A stretch of DNA of 35,919 bases. It comes from Actinomycetes bacterium. Its GTDB lineage: Bacteria > Actinomycetota > Acidimicrobiia > Acidimicrobiales > RAAP-2. The first letter of the stretch is position 1; each line of letters opens with the position of its first letter. Under the pieces are notes generated by a model that was given only the letters and a program-made list of their open reading frames with translations, had not been told where the DNA came from and searched no databases. Of this stretch, positions 22,254-31,500 are shown piece by piece. The stretch is taken from contig JAJYVT010000029.1 in the NCBI GenBank assembly GCA_021791845.1, positions 1-35,919 of the forward strand. Direction: 5' to 3'. Both the position numbers and the translations under genes were made by a program.

Positions 22254-24791
22254 ATGGCGGACACCCGTGGCACGCACGCCGTGCACGACCCCTCCGGCGT
22301 CCCCGGCGTCCCCGGCGTCCACGGCGTCTCCGGCGTCCCGGGCGCCGCTGCGGGCGTCACGGGCGACGCCGGGTCGGCGGAGGCCCGCACCGAGGCGCTG
22401 CTCGACGAGGAAGAGGAGCAGTCCTTCCCCGCCTCCGACGCCCACGCCGACTGGGCCGGCCCACCGAGCTGGCTCTCCGAAGGCCGGCCGGTGGCCGGAG
22501 CCGCGGACGCGGCCGGAGCCGCGGACGCGGCCGGAGCCGCGGGCGCGGCCGGCGGTGCGGCCGGTGGCCGCCAGGGGCCGGAGGGCGGCGGCGGCGGACC
22601 ACGGCGGAGCCTGCGGGTGGCCGGCATCCCGGTCCGGGCGAACGCCACGCTCCTCGTGATCGCCGGACTGCTGGCGTGGAGCTTCTGGCTGCGCTACTCG
22701 GCCGTCGCGTCGCGCGGCGGCGCACTGGCCATGGCGCTCGTCGCCACGGCGCTCTTCGTGGGGTCGATCCTCGCCCACGAGCTCGCCCACGCCCTGGAAG
22801 CCCGGCGCCGGGGCCTGGGAGTGCGCGACATCGTCCTCTCCTTCTTCGGCGGCGTCACCCGCATGAGCGACGAGGTCGAGCGACCGGCCGACGAGTTCGC
22901 CCTGACGGCGGTGGGGCCCTGGACGAGCATCGTGCTGGGCGGGGCGTTCGGGCTGGTCGCCACCGCCGCCGACCACCTGGGCCTGCCGGCGGTGGCCGAG
23001 GTCACCGGGGAGCTGGGCTGGCTGAACGCAATCATCGGGATCTTCAACCTCCTCCCGGGCGCGCCGCTCGACGGCGGACGCATCCTCGACTCGATCGTGT
23101 GGCGCGTGACGGGCGACCGCGGGCGGGCGGCCCGCGTGTCGGCGCTCACCGGGCAGCTCATCGGCGCCGGCCTCATCGCCCTCGGGGTGGCCGAGATGCT
23201 CGTCCTCCTCGGGGGCTTCGTCGGCGGCCTGTGGCTGATGCTCATCGGCTGGTTCCTGGTGCGGGCGGCGGCGACCGAGCGCCAGGTCGCAGCGGTGCGG
23301 GACCGGATGCGGGGGCGCCAGGTCGGTGACGTCGCCCGGCCGGTGGCCGCGGTGCCGGCGGGCGCTCCCCTTGCGTTCGCCGTGGACGCCCTCCTCGTCG
23401 GCGGGGGGAGCGACGTCGTGGCCGTCACCCGCCAGGGCGGGATCGTGGGCGCCGTGACGATCGCCCACCTGCGGGCGGTGCCCGACGAGGAGCGGGCGGT
23501 CCGAACCGTGGACGAGGTCATGACGCCGGTCGCCGCGCTCCCCGGCATCCAGGCGGCGGCGCCGGCATCCCGTCTCCTGCCGCTCCTCGACGGCCGGCCG
23601 GTCGCCGTGCTCGACGGCGACGCCGTCCGCACGCTCGTCACCGGCACCCAGCTCGAGGTGACGGTCGCCTGGCTGCCTCCGCTGCCACCAGCGCCGCAGC
23701 CACCGGCCCCGGCGGGCGGGGCTCCGTCGCATCGGGGGCCGGCGGGCGGCGTGCCGTCAGCCCCGGCGGGCCCGGCGAGCGCGCGGCGGAGGGGCTCGGG
23801 GCTCCTCGTCGGCCTCCTGGCCGCGTCCGGCGCCGTCGTGGTGGCCGCGGTCGCCGTCGTGCCCATGCCGCTCGTCGAGGTCAGCCCCGGCCCGGCCCTC
23901 GACGTCCCGACGCTCCTGCGGACCGAGGGGCCGGTCCACGACGTGCGCGGGAAGCTGCTCCTCACCTCGGTGCGCCTCGGCGCCCCGAGCATCGCCGCCA
24001 CCGTCGGCGCCCTGTTCGACCCCCACCGGGACGTCCTGTCTCGCACAACCGTCGTCCCGGCCGGGATCGACCCGGCCGTCTACGAGGCGGCCCAGCGCCA
24101 GCTGTACCTCGGCAGCGTGCAGCTGGCCTCGGCGGTGGCGCTGCGCGCCGCCGGCTACCCGGTCACCGTCACCGGCGGGGGCGCCGTCGTGCGTGCGGTC
24201 GCGACCGGCGGCCCGGCCACAGGCGTGCTCGCCCCCGGCGACGTCGTGACGGCGGTCACAGGGCAGAAGGTCGACACCGCGTCGGACCTCGTGGCCCACC
24301 TCTCGAGCGTGCCGTCGGGGACACCGGTGGCGCTGCAGGTCCAGCGGGGGGACCGCCGGCTCGTCGCGACCGTGTCGCCCACCTGGTCGAGCGAGCTCGA
24401 CCGCCCGGTCTACGGCATCGCCGTCGAGGACGCGGCGCCGTTCATCCGGCTGCCCTTCAGCGTCCAGTCCACCCGGACCGACATCGGCGGGCCGTCGGCC
24501 GGCCTCATGACGGCGCTCGCCGTCTACGCCCTCACCACCGGGGCCGACCTCACGGGCGGCCGGACGGTGGCCGGCACCGGGACGATCGACGCCCAAGGTC
24601 GGGTCGGGCCGGTGGGCGGCATCGCCCAGAAGGTGGCGGCGGCGAGCGCAGCCGGCGCGAGCGTGATGCTCGTGCCCGGCTCCGAGGCCGCCGCCGCCCG
24701 CCGGGCCGCCGAGGGGTTGGGCATCGAGGTGGTGGCGGTGCCGAGCTTCTCGGCCGCGCTCGCCCGCCTCGGCGCCCTGGGCCCGGCCTGA
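22254..24791 (+). CDS. Fusion protease: S2P (M50) metalloprotease with CBS-like region + YlbL-type PDZ/Lon (S16) protease
   Basis: 845 residues from ATG 22254 (GAGGAGG 5 nt upstream). Residues 1-115: disordered, with Gly-Val-Pro and Ala-Gly repeats around EEEEQSFPASDAHADW, a motif seen in actinobacterial stress proteins. Residues 119-345: a site-2-type protease with HELAH at 175-179 and the third zinc ligand in PLDGGR (D273), as in Rip3/SpoIVFB. Residues about 349-472: a CBS-pair-like region (VGDVARPVAAVPAG, DEVMTPVAALPG). A Pro-rich linker and a new transmembrane helix (about 513-535) lead into a second protease: a PDZ domain (about 638-686) and a Lon-type S16 domain with the Ser-Lys dyad, S748 in GGPSAGL and K793 in IAQKVAAA. 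Either half would be a complete protein elsewhere (Rip3-like, and YlbL/SepM-like). No stop or frameshift lies between them. Confidence 0.92.
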   Translation: MADTRGTHAVHDPSGVPGVPGVHGVSGVPGAAAGVTGDAGSAEARTEALLDEEEEQSFPASDAHADWAGPPSWLSEGRPVAGAADAAGAADAAGAAGAAGGAAGGRQGPEGGGGGPRRSLRVAGIPVRANATLLVIAGLLAWSFWLRYSAVASRGGALAMALVATALFVGSILAHELAHALEARRRGLGVRDIVLSFFGGVTRMSDEVERPADEFALTAVGPWTSIVLGGAFGLVATAADHLGLPAVAEVTGELGWLNAIIGIFNLLPGAPLDGGRILDSIVWRVTGDRGRAARVSALTGQLIGAGLIALGVAEMLVLLGGFVGGLWLMLIGWFLVRAAATERQVAAVRDRMRGRQVGDVARPVAAVPAGAPLAFAVDALLVGGGSDVVAVTRQGGIVGAVTIAHLRAVPDEERAVRTVDEVMTPVAALPGIQAAAPASRLLPLLDGRPVAVLDGDAVRTLVTGTQLEVTVAWLPPLPPAPQPPAPAGGAPSHRGPAGGVPSAPAGPASARRRGSGLLVGLLAASGAVVVAAVAVVPMPLVEVSPGPALDVPTLLRTEGPVHDVRGKLLLTSVRLGAPSIAATVGALFDPHRDVLSRTTVVPAGIDPAVYEAAQRQLYLGSVQLASAVALRAAGYPVTVTGGGAVVRAVATGGPATGVLAPGDVVTAVTGQKVDTASDLVAHLSSVPSGTPVALQVQRGDRRLVATVSPTWSSELDRPVYGIAVEDAAPFIRLPFSVQSTRTDIGGPSAGLMTALAVYALTTGADLTGGRTVAGTGTIDAQGRVGPVGGIAQKVAAASAAGASVMLVPGSEAAAARRAAEGLGIEVVAVPSFSAALARLGALGPA
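22296..22340 (+). repeat. Five 9-bp units (GlyVal-Pro/His/Ser)
   Basis: GGCGTCCCC-type units coding for GVPGVPGVHGVSGVPG in the disordered N-terminus of the protease fusion. Confidence 0.7.
22494..22547 (+). repeat. Three 18-bp tandem units
   Basis: GCCGGAGCCGCGGACGCG at 22494-22511 and 22512-22529 are identical; the third (22530-22547) differs at one base. They code for AGAADA repeats just before the S2P domain. Confidence 0.8.
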
Positions 24792-24810
24792 CGCCCGCGC
24801 CGGGGGAGCC

Positions 24811-24862
24811 CCGACACCGGCAGGCAGCGGGCTGGGGATCCCGACGCCGGCAGGCAGCGGGC
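24811..24862. repeat. 22-bp direct repeat with 30-bp period between convergent genes
   Basis: CCGACACCGGCAGGCAGCGG (24811) recurs at 24841 with a single change (A to G). It lies in the short gap between the protease fusion and the P-type ATPase stops. No hairpin spans it clearly and its role is unknown. Confidence 0.7.
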
Positions 24863-24879
24863 CGCCGGCCGGCGCCCGC

Positions 24880-27618
24880 TCACTGGCGCCGGGCCGCCAC
24901 CACCCGGCGGACCCGCTTGTCCAGCGCGACCAGCACCGACCCCGCCGCCGCCAGCACCAGCAGGCGCAGCCATGCGCCGGCCCCGATGGGCGCCGTGCCG
25001 AACAGGGAGTTCATCGCCGGCACGTACGTGATCGCCGCCTGCAAGGCCGCCTGGACGGCCACGCCGCCGAGGACCCAGCGGTTGGCGAGCAGGCCGACCT
25101 GCCACACGGCCTTGGTCAGGGACCGGCAGGCGAAGAGGTAGAAGGCCTCCGTCGCCACGAAGAGGTTGAGGGCAGAGGTGCGGGCCTCGGCGATCGAGGC
25201 GCCGTTCGACCGCTCCCAGTGGAAGAGCCACATGGCCCCGCCCACCAGGATGGCCGACATCACGAGGACGCGCAGCACCAGCGGGCCCGTCAAGAGCGGC
25301 TGGCGGGGGTCCCGCGGGCGGCGGCGCATGATGTCGGCCTCCTTGGGCTCGAACGCCAACATCAGGCCGAGCGCGACGGCGGTGGTCATGTTGATCCAGA
25401 GGATCTGGACCGGCATGAGCGGCAAGGTGGCGCCGAGCAGGATGGCGACCAGGACCACCATCCCCTCGCCCATGTTCGTGGGCAGCGTCCAGGCGATGAA
25501 CTTCGTCAAGTTGTCGAAGACGCCCCGTCCCTCCTCGACGGCCGCCTCGATGGTGGCGAAGTCGTCGTCGGTCAGGACCATGTCGGCCGCGTCCTTGGCC
25601 ACCTCCGTCCCCCCCTCGCCCATCGCCACCCCGATGTCGGCCTGACGGAGCGCCGGCGCGTCGTTGACCCCGTCGCCCGTCATCGCCACCACGTGGCCGC
25701 GGGACTGGAGCCCCTGGACGAGGCGGAGCTTCTGCTCGGGGCTGACCCGGGCGAACACCGACGTCCGCTCGACCGCGGCCGGGTACTCGGCCGGCGCGAG
25801 CCGGGCCAGCTCGGCGCCCGTCAGCACGCGGGGACCGTCGCCGGCCGGCGGGCCGATGCCGATCTGCCCGGCGATCGCCATGGCGGTCGTGCGGTGGTCC
25901 CCGGTGATCATCTTCACGTCGATGCCCGCGGTGTGGCAGGCCTGTACGGCGGCGATCGCCTCGGGGCGCGGCGGGTCGGCCATGGCCACCAGCCCGGTCA
26001 ACGTGAGCACCCGCCCGGCCTCCTCGTCGAAGGACTGGCTCCGGCCGACCGTGCCGATGGCGAAGGCGAGCACCCGCAGGCCGTCCTCCGCCAGCGAGTC
26101 GGCGGCCCGCAGGGTGGCCGGCTCGTCCACGGGGGCGGCGGAGCCGTCGGGCCGCATCTGGGCCGAGCACAGCTGGAGCACTCGTTCGGCGGCCCCCTTC
26201 ACCAGCACGAGCCGGTGGTCGCCGGCGTCGTGGAGCGTCGCCATGTACTGGCGCTCCGAGCTGAACGGCACCGTCGCCACCCGGGGGAAGCCGGCCTCCC
26301 ACCGGGCGCGGTCGACACCGGCCTTGCCCGCCGCCACCAGCAGGGCTCCCTCGGTCGGGTCCCCGGCAACCTCCCGGTGCCCGTCCGCCGTCGCCAGATG
26401 GGCGTCGTTGCAGGCGGCGCCGACGGCCATCGTCCACCCCAGGGCCTCGTCGTCGTCCACCGTGGCGGGGGCGCCCGACGGGTCGAGGACCGCCCCCTCG
26501 GGCCCGTAGCCGGTGCCGGTCACCCGGTAGGAGCGCTCCGGCGTCCAGACCGCCCCCACGGTCATCTGGTTCTCGGTCAGGGTGCCGGTCTTGTCCGAGC
26601 AGATCACCGTGGTGCTGCCGAGGGTCTCCACCGCCGGCATGCGGCGCACCACCGCCCGTCGCCGGGCCATGCGGCCGACGCCGATGGCGAGGGTGATGGT
26701 CACGGCCGCCGGGAGCCCCTCGGGGATGGCGCCCACCGCCAGCGCCACCGCCGCGCTCACCATGGCGGCGGCCCGCTCGCCGCGGGCCACGCCCACCATG
26801 AAGGTGAGGGCGGCGAGGGCGAGGATGGCAACCGTCAGGACCCGGCTGAAGCGTGTCAGCTTGCGGGTGAGCGGCGTCGCCAGGTCCTCGGCCGCCCCCA
26901 CGAGCCGGTGGATCTCGCCCACCTCGGTCTCGGCTCCCGTCGCCACCACCACCCCGGCCCCCCGGCCGTGGGTGACGAGCGTGCTCGAGTAGACCATGTT
27001 GGACCGGTCGGCCACCGACGTCTCGGGCGGCAGCACCACCTCCTCTTTGGGGACGGGCACCGACTCCCCGGTGAGGGCGGACTCGTCGACCTGCAGGGCG
27101 GCCACCTCCACCAGCCGCAGGTCGGCGGGCACCTTGTCGCCGGCCTCGACCACGACGACGTCGCCGGGGACGAGCTCGGCCGAGGGGATCGTCTGGCGCC
27201 GCCCGTCGCGGAGCACCCTGGCCTCGGTCCGCACCAGGGAGCGGAGGGCGTCCAGCGCCGCCTCGGCCTTGGACTCCTGGACGAAGCCGACCACGGCGTT
27301 CACCACCACCACGCCGAAGATCACGCCCGCGTCGACGTGGTTCCCGAGGGCGGCGGTGACCGCCCCGGCCACCAGCAGCACGTAGACGAGGGGATGGTGC
27401 ATCTGGCGGGCGAAGCGCACCAGCGGCCCGGCCGCGGCGGCCGGCGGAAGCTCGTTGGGCCCGAACCGGCCCAGACGCTCGCGGGCCTCGTGGGTGGAGA
27501 GACCGGTCGCCACGTCGCTCTCGAGCAGGAGCACCACCTGGTGGGCGACCAGGGCGTGGTGGGGGTCGTCGGACGCCGGGTCGGGCGGTCGGAGGACGGC
27601 GGGGCGGTGGTCGGGCAA
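24880..27618 (-). CDS. P2-type cation-transporting ATPase, CtpF-like
   Basis: About 912 residues. All P-type signatures are present: TGES (about 183) in the actuator domain, PEGLPAAVTI in TM4, phosphorylation site DKTGTLTENQ with D342, MITGDHRTTA and the hinge GDGVNDAPAL (about 648). The N-terminal ALVAHQVVLLLESD segment and the C-terminal six-helix bundle match P2A/P2B Ca2+/Mn2+-type pumps; closest in feel is mycobacterial CtpF. Ion specificity is not certain. Start: TTG 27618 gives the usual short N-terminus and lies about 30 nt after the transcription start predicted from the DosR-like box. GTG 27684 also fits the frame but would lie upstream of that start. Divergent from the metallopeptidase gene. 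Confidence 0.93.
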   Translation of the reverse strand: MPDHRPAVLRPPDPASDDPHHALVAHQVVLLLESDVATGLSTHEARERLGRFGPNELPPAAAAGPLVRFARQMHHPLVYVLLVAGAVTAALGNHVDAGVIFGVVVVNAVVGFVQESKAEAALDALRSLVRTEARVLRDGRRQTIPSAELVPGDVVVVEAGDKVPADLRLVEVAALQVDESALTGESVPVPKEEVVLPPETSVADRSNMVYSSTLVTHGRGAGVVVATGAETEVGEIHRLVGAAEDLATPLTRKLTRFSRVLTVAILALAALTFMVGVARGERAAAMVSAAVALAVGAIPEGLPAAVTITLAIGVGRMARRRAVVRRMPAVETLGSTTVICSDKTGTLTENQMTVGAVWTPERSYRVTGTGYGPEGAVLDPSGAPATVDDDEALGWTMAVGAACNDAHLATADGHREVAGDPTEGALLVAAGKAGVDRARWEAGFPRVATVPFSSERQYMATLHDAGDHRLVLVKGAAERVLQLCSAQMRPDGSAAPVDEPATLRAADSLAEDGLRVLAFAIGTVGRSQSFDEEAGRVLTLTGLVAMADPPRPEAIAAVQACHTAGIDVKMITGDHRTTAMAIAGQIGIGPPAGDGPRVLTGAELARLAPAEYPAAVERTSVFARVSPEQKLRLVQGLQSRGHVVAMTGDGVNDAPALRQADIGVAMGEGGTEVAKDAADMVLTDDDFATIEAAVEEGRGVFDNLTKFIAWTLPTNMGEGMVVLVAILLGATLPLMPVQILWINMTTAVALGLMLAFEPKEADIMRRRPRDPRQPLLTGPLVLRVLVMSAILVGGAMWLFHWERSNGASIAEARTSALNLFVATEAFYLFACRSLTKAVWQVGLLANRWVLGGVAVQAALQAAITYVPAMNSLFGTAPIGAGAWLRLLVLAAAGSVLVALDKRVRRVVAARRQ

Positions 27619-27654
27619 CTGGGGGCGGCTTTCGACAGAGGTCCTGGGTCTCGT

Positions 27655-27698
27655 ACCAGTGTCGACGGCCCGGGCCCACGCCACCAGGGCCGAAGGTC
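27655..27698 (-). promoter_or_regulatory. DosR-like 13-bp box between the ATPase and metallopeptidase genes
   Basis: On the minus strand GACCTTCGGCCCT (27698-27686) is followed after 25 bp by ACTGGT (27660-27655), in the position of CATGGA at the other two sites. The predicted ATPase transcript would start near 27648. Relative to the plus-strand gene at 27752 the box is centred near -60, so it could activate both directions. Confidence 0.55.
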
Positions 27699-27738
27699 GG
27701 CTCCGACCGCCGGGAGACGCTTTCTCGAGGCACACGTG

Positions 27739-27744
27739 TACGTT
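27739..27744 (+). promoter_or_regulatory. -10 element for a leaderless transcript
   Basis: TACGTT (TAnnnT type) ends 7 nt before ATG 27752, so transcription should begin at or next to the start codon. There is no ribosome site. The -35 region (GACGCT near 27716) is weak, consistent with a need for an activator. Confidence 0.45.
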
Positions 27745-27751
27745 TGGCTCG

Positions 27752-28570
27752 ATGCGGCGAACCGCTGCGCTGGCGTCGAGCATGCTCGTGGTCGTGCTGA
27801 CGCTGGCGGCGTGCGGCACTCCCCAGGGCCCGCACACCGCCCCGCGCTCGGGCCCGTCGATCGACGGCTCCAAGGTCGACCACCTCCCCACCGTCCCCAG
27901 CCCCACGACGCAGCCCGGCGCGCCCGACCTGTCGACGGTCACAGGGCAGCGGGTGTTCCTGCAGAGCGTGTTCACCGACGTCCAGTCCGTGTGGGACGAG
28001 GAGCTGACCGCCGCCGGCGTGCCGTACGCGCCGGCCCACCTCGTGCTCTTCCGGTCCCAGGTGTCGACGGCCTGCGGCACGGAGAACGCAGACGTCGGCC
28101 CCTTCTACTGCGCGGGCGACCAGACGGTGTACCTCGACATCCGGTTCTTTGCCGCCATGCAGGCGCAGTTCGGGGTGACGGGGGACTTCGCCGAAGCCTA
28201 CGTCGTCGCCCACGAGCTCGGCCACCACGTCCAGAACCTGCTCGGCATCACCGGCCGGGTCGCGGCCGCCGACCGCACGGACCCCTCGCAGGCCAACGCC
28301 CTCTCGGTCCGGACCGAGCTGCAAGCGGACTGCTTCGCCGGCGTGTGGGCCCACAGCGCCTACGACCGGACACTGCTCGAACCCGGAGACATCAACGAGG
28401 CGCTCCACGCCGCGCAGGTCGTCGGCGACGACTTCCTCGCCCATGCGAGCGGCGCCAAGGCGGTCAATCCCGACTCGTGGACCCACGGGTCCTCCGCCCA
28501 GCGCACGCAGTGGTTCACCACCGGCTACGAGGACGGCCGGCCCAGCGCCTGCGACACCTTCGCCGGATGA
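27752..28570 (+). CDS. Neutral zinc metallopeptidase lipoprotein, YpfJ family
   Basis: 272 residues: a signal peptide with lipobox LAAC near residue 20, a Pro/Thr linker, and a Zn_peptidase (YpfJ/KPN_02809) domain with the HELGHHVQN zinc motif and a downstream ELQADCFAGVWA helix that carries the third ligand (Glu/Asp), as is typical of the family. FYCAGDQTVYLD is another family hallmark. It should act outside the membrane; substrates of this family are unknown. It probably starts leaderless. The next gene overlaps it by 4 nt (ATGA), an unexpected coupling of a lipoprotein protease with a cytosolic sugar phosphorylase. Confidence 0.92.
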   Translation: MRRTAALASSMLVVVLTLAACGTPQGPHTAPRSGPSIDGSKVDHLPTVPSPTTQPGAPDLSTVTGQRVFLQSVFTDVQSVWDEELTAAGVPYAPAHLVLFRSQVSTACGTENADVGPFYCAGDQTVYLDIRFFAAMQAQFGVTGDFAEAYVVAHELGHHVQNLLGITGRVAAADRTDPSQANALSVRTELQADCFAGVWAHSAYDRTLLEPGDINEALHAAQVVGDDFLAHASGAKAVNPDSWTHGSSAQRTQWFTTGYEDGRPSACDTFAG

Positions 28571-31500
28571 GCGACCCGGGTCGCCCGAGCAGCGGCGGGC
28601 CGCGCTGCGTCGTCGACCCGGCGGACGTGGACGCCGTCGTCTTCGCCGGCGACGTGCTCGTCACGGCCGACGGAGCGGGCGACGGGCGGGCGGTGGCGGC
28701 GCCGTCGGCGATCGACCTGCTCCGCTCGCTGCGGGGCGCAGGGGTCCGCACCGCCACCGCGACCGCTCGACGCGACGCCGCCTCGCTGCTGGCGGCGGCG
28801 GGGCTCGACGAGCTGGTCGTGGTGCAGGCGGACGGGGTCGACGTCGAGGGGGCGCCGGGCACACCGGAGGACGCGGTCCTGGGGGAGGCGCTGGCCCGGC
28901 TGGCCGTCCCTCCGGCTCGCGCCCTCCTCGTCGGGCGGCGCCCGGCGGAGCTCGCGGCGGCGCGATCGGCGGGGTTCGGGCGCGTGCTCGGCGTGCTCAG
29001 CCCGTCTGGTCTGCTCGGCCCGTCTGGCGCGCTCGGCCCGTCTGGCGCGCTCGGCCCGTCTGGTCTGCTCGGCCCGGCCGATGGAGCCCCGGACGGTGCC
29101 GCCGAGCTCCTCGAGGGCGGCGCCGACGAGGTGGTGGCCGGCCTGGCCGCCATCGAGGTGGCGGACCCCTCGCCCTGGGCGGGCGGCGACCACCGCCCCG
29201 ACCCCTGGTCGCTGGTGTTCGAGGGCTTCGACCCCGCCGACGAGGCCCGCCGCGAGGTGCTGTGCGCCAGTGGCAACGGCTACCTCGCGACGAGGGGGGC
29301 GGCGCCCGAGTCCACGGCCGGCGGGGCCCACTACCCCGGGACGTACCTGGCGGGCGTCTACAACCGGCTCGTCTCCGACGTCCACGGCCGCGTGCTGGAG
29401 CACGAGGAGCTCGTCAACGGGCCCAACTGGCTGCCGTTCACCTTCCGCGCCGGGGGCGGGCCGTGGTTCGGCACCGAGAGCTGGCAGATGGTGGAGCAGC
29501 GCCAGCGGATCGACATCCGCTACGGGGTCCTGCACCGCCGAGCCCGGGTCCGAGACGGCGAGGGCCGCGTCACGCTCGTCACCCAGCGCCGCCTCGTCTC
29601 GATGGACGACCCGCACCTGGCGGCGCTGGAGACCGTGCTCGTGGCGGAGAACTGGTCCGGGGAGGTGGAGGTGCGCACCGGGATCGACGGGGACGTCACC
29701 AACTCGGGCGTCGAGAGCTACCGGCAGCTGGCCGGCCGCCACCTCTCGGTGCACCACACCGACGTCGCCGGTCCCGAGACGGTCGTCCTGGTGGCGGAGA
29801 CCGTCCAGTCCGGGGTCCGCATCGCCGTGGCCGAGCGGGTCCGAGCCCTGCCCGGCACCGCGGTGGCGGGGCGCGCCGTCGAGCAGGCGCCGGACCGGGT
29901 CGACCAGCACCTCACCCTCCACCTCCGCCGGGGTCGGGCGGTGCGCGTCGAGAAGGTGGTCGGGGTCTACACCTCGCGCGACCGGGCGATCTCGGAGTGC
30001 TCGCTGGCGGCGGCGGCAGCGGCGAGCCGGGCGGGCACCTTCGACCAGCTCGCCGCCGGCCACCGGGCGGCATGGGAGCGGCTCTGGGCCCGCTCGGCGC
30101 TGTGGGTCGACGTGGACGGGCGGACGCCCACGGTCGTCAACCTGCACCGCCTGCACCTGCTCCAGTCCGTCTCACCGCACACCGCCCACCTCGACGCCGG
30201 CGTGACGGCCCGGGGGCTGCACGGCGAGGCCTACCGGGGCCACGTCTTCTGGGACGAGCTCTTCGTCTTCCCGCTCTTCACCTTCCGGCTCCCCGAGCTC
30301 ACCCGGTCGCTCTTGCAGTACCGGTACCGGCGCCTGGGCGAGGCCCGCCGCCTGGCCCGGGAGGCTGGCCACCGGGGCGCCATGTTCCCGTGGCAGAGCG
30401 CCATGACCGGGCGGGAGGAGACGCCGACCCAGCTGTTCAACCCACGCTCGGGCCGCTGGATCCCGGACCACTCGCACCGCCAGCGCCACGTCGGCCTGGC
30501 GATCGCCTACAACACCTGGAGCTACTACCAGGCCACCGGCGACGTCGAGTCCCTCGTGCACTTTGGCGCCGAGCTCATGATCGAGATCGCACGCTTCTGG
30601 GCCAGCGTCGCCACGTGGGACCCGTCCCGCCACCGCTACGACATCCGCGGGGTGATGGGCCCCGACGAGTTCCACGACGGGCCGGCCGGCGATCCCGGCG
30701 CCGGCCTGGTCAACAATGCCTACACCAACGTGATGGCGGCCTGGGCCCTCTGGCGCACCCGCCAAGTGGTGGACATGCTGGCGGGCCGCGGCGGCGGGCG
30801 GGTGTTCGAGCGGCTCGACCTGCGCCCCGAGGAGCTCGCCCATTGGGAGCACGTGGGGACCCGGCTCTCCGTCCCCTTCGACCGGGAGGGGAGGATCGCG
30901 CAGTTCGAGGGCTACGACGCCCTCCTGGAGCTGGACTGGGACGCCTACCGGGACCGCTACGGCGACATCGGCCGGCTCGACCTCATCCTCGAGGCCGAGG
31001 GCGACACCCCGAACCGCTACAAGCTGGCCAAGCAGGCCGACGTGCTGATGCTCTTCTTCATGTTGACGGCGGAGGAGCTCGGCGCCGTCCTCGACCGCCT
31101 CGGCTACCCCTTCGACCCGGCCACGATCCCGGAGACCGTGCGCTACTACCTCGACCGGACGTCCAACGGCTCGACGCTGAGCCGGGTGGCGCACGCCTGG
31201 GTACTGGCCCGCAGCGACCGGCGGGCCGCATGGCAGGTGCTGCTCGACGCCCTCGGCGCCGACGTCGACGACGGGCCGGGCGGGACCACCGGCGAGGGGG
31301 TGCACCTGGGGGCCATGGCCGGCACGGTCGACCTCCTGCAGCGGTGCTTCGTCGACCTGGACGCCCGCGACGACGTGCTGCACCTCAACCCGCGCCTTCC
31401 CGACGAGCTCCCCCGGCTCCGCTGCAGCCTCGACTACCGCGGCCACCGGCTCGAGCTCGACGTCACCCACGGCGCGGTGGTCGTGCGCGCCCGCCCGGGC

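Noticed and set aside
27618-27684. GTG 27684 as start of the P-type ATPase
   Set aside because: It abuts the DosR-like box and lies upstream of the predicted transcription start; the extra 22 residues look unlike the family's N-terminus.
24524-28486. 1320-codon minus-strand frame overlapping the ATPase and metallopeptidase
   Set aside because: It is in a different frame from the ATPase, is made of Arg/Gly/Pro-rich sequence, and overlaps genes with full family motifs.
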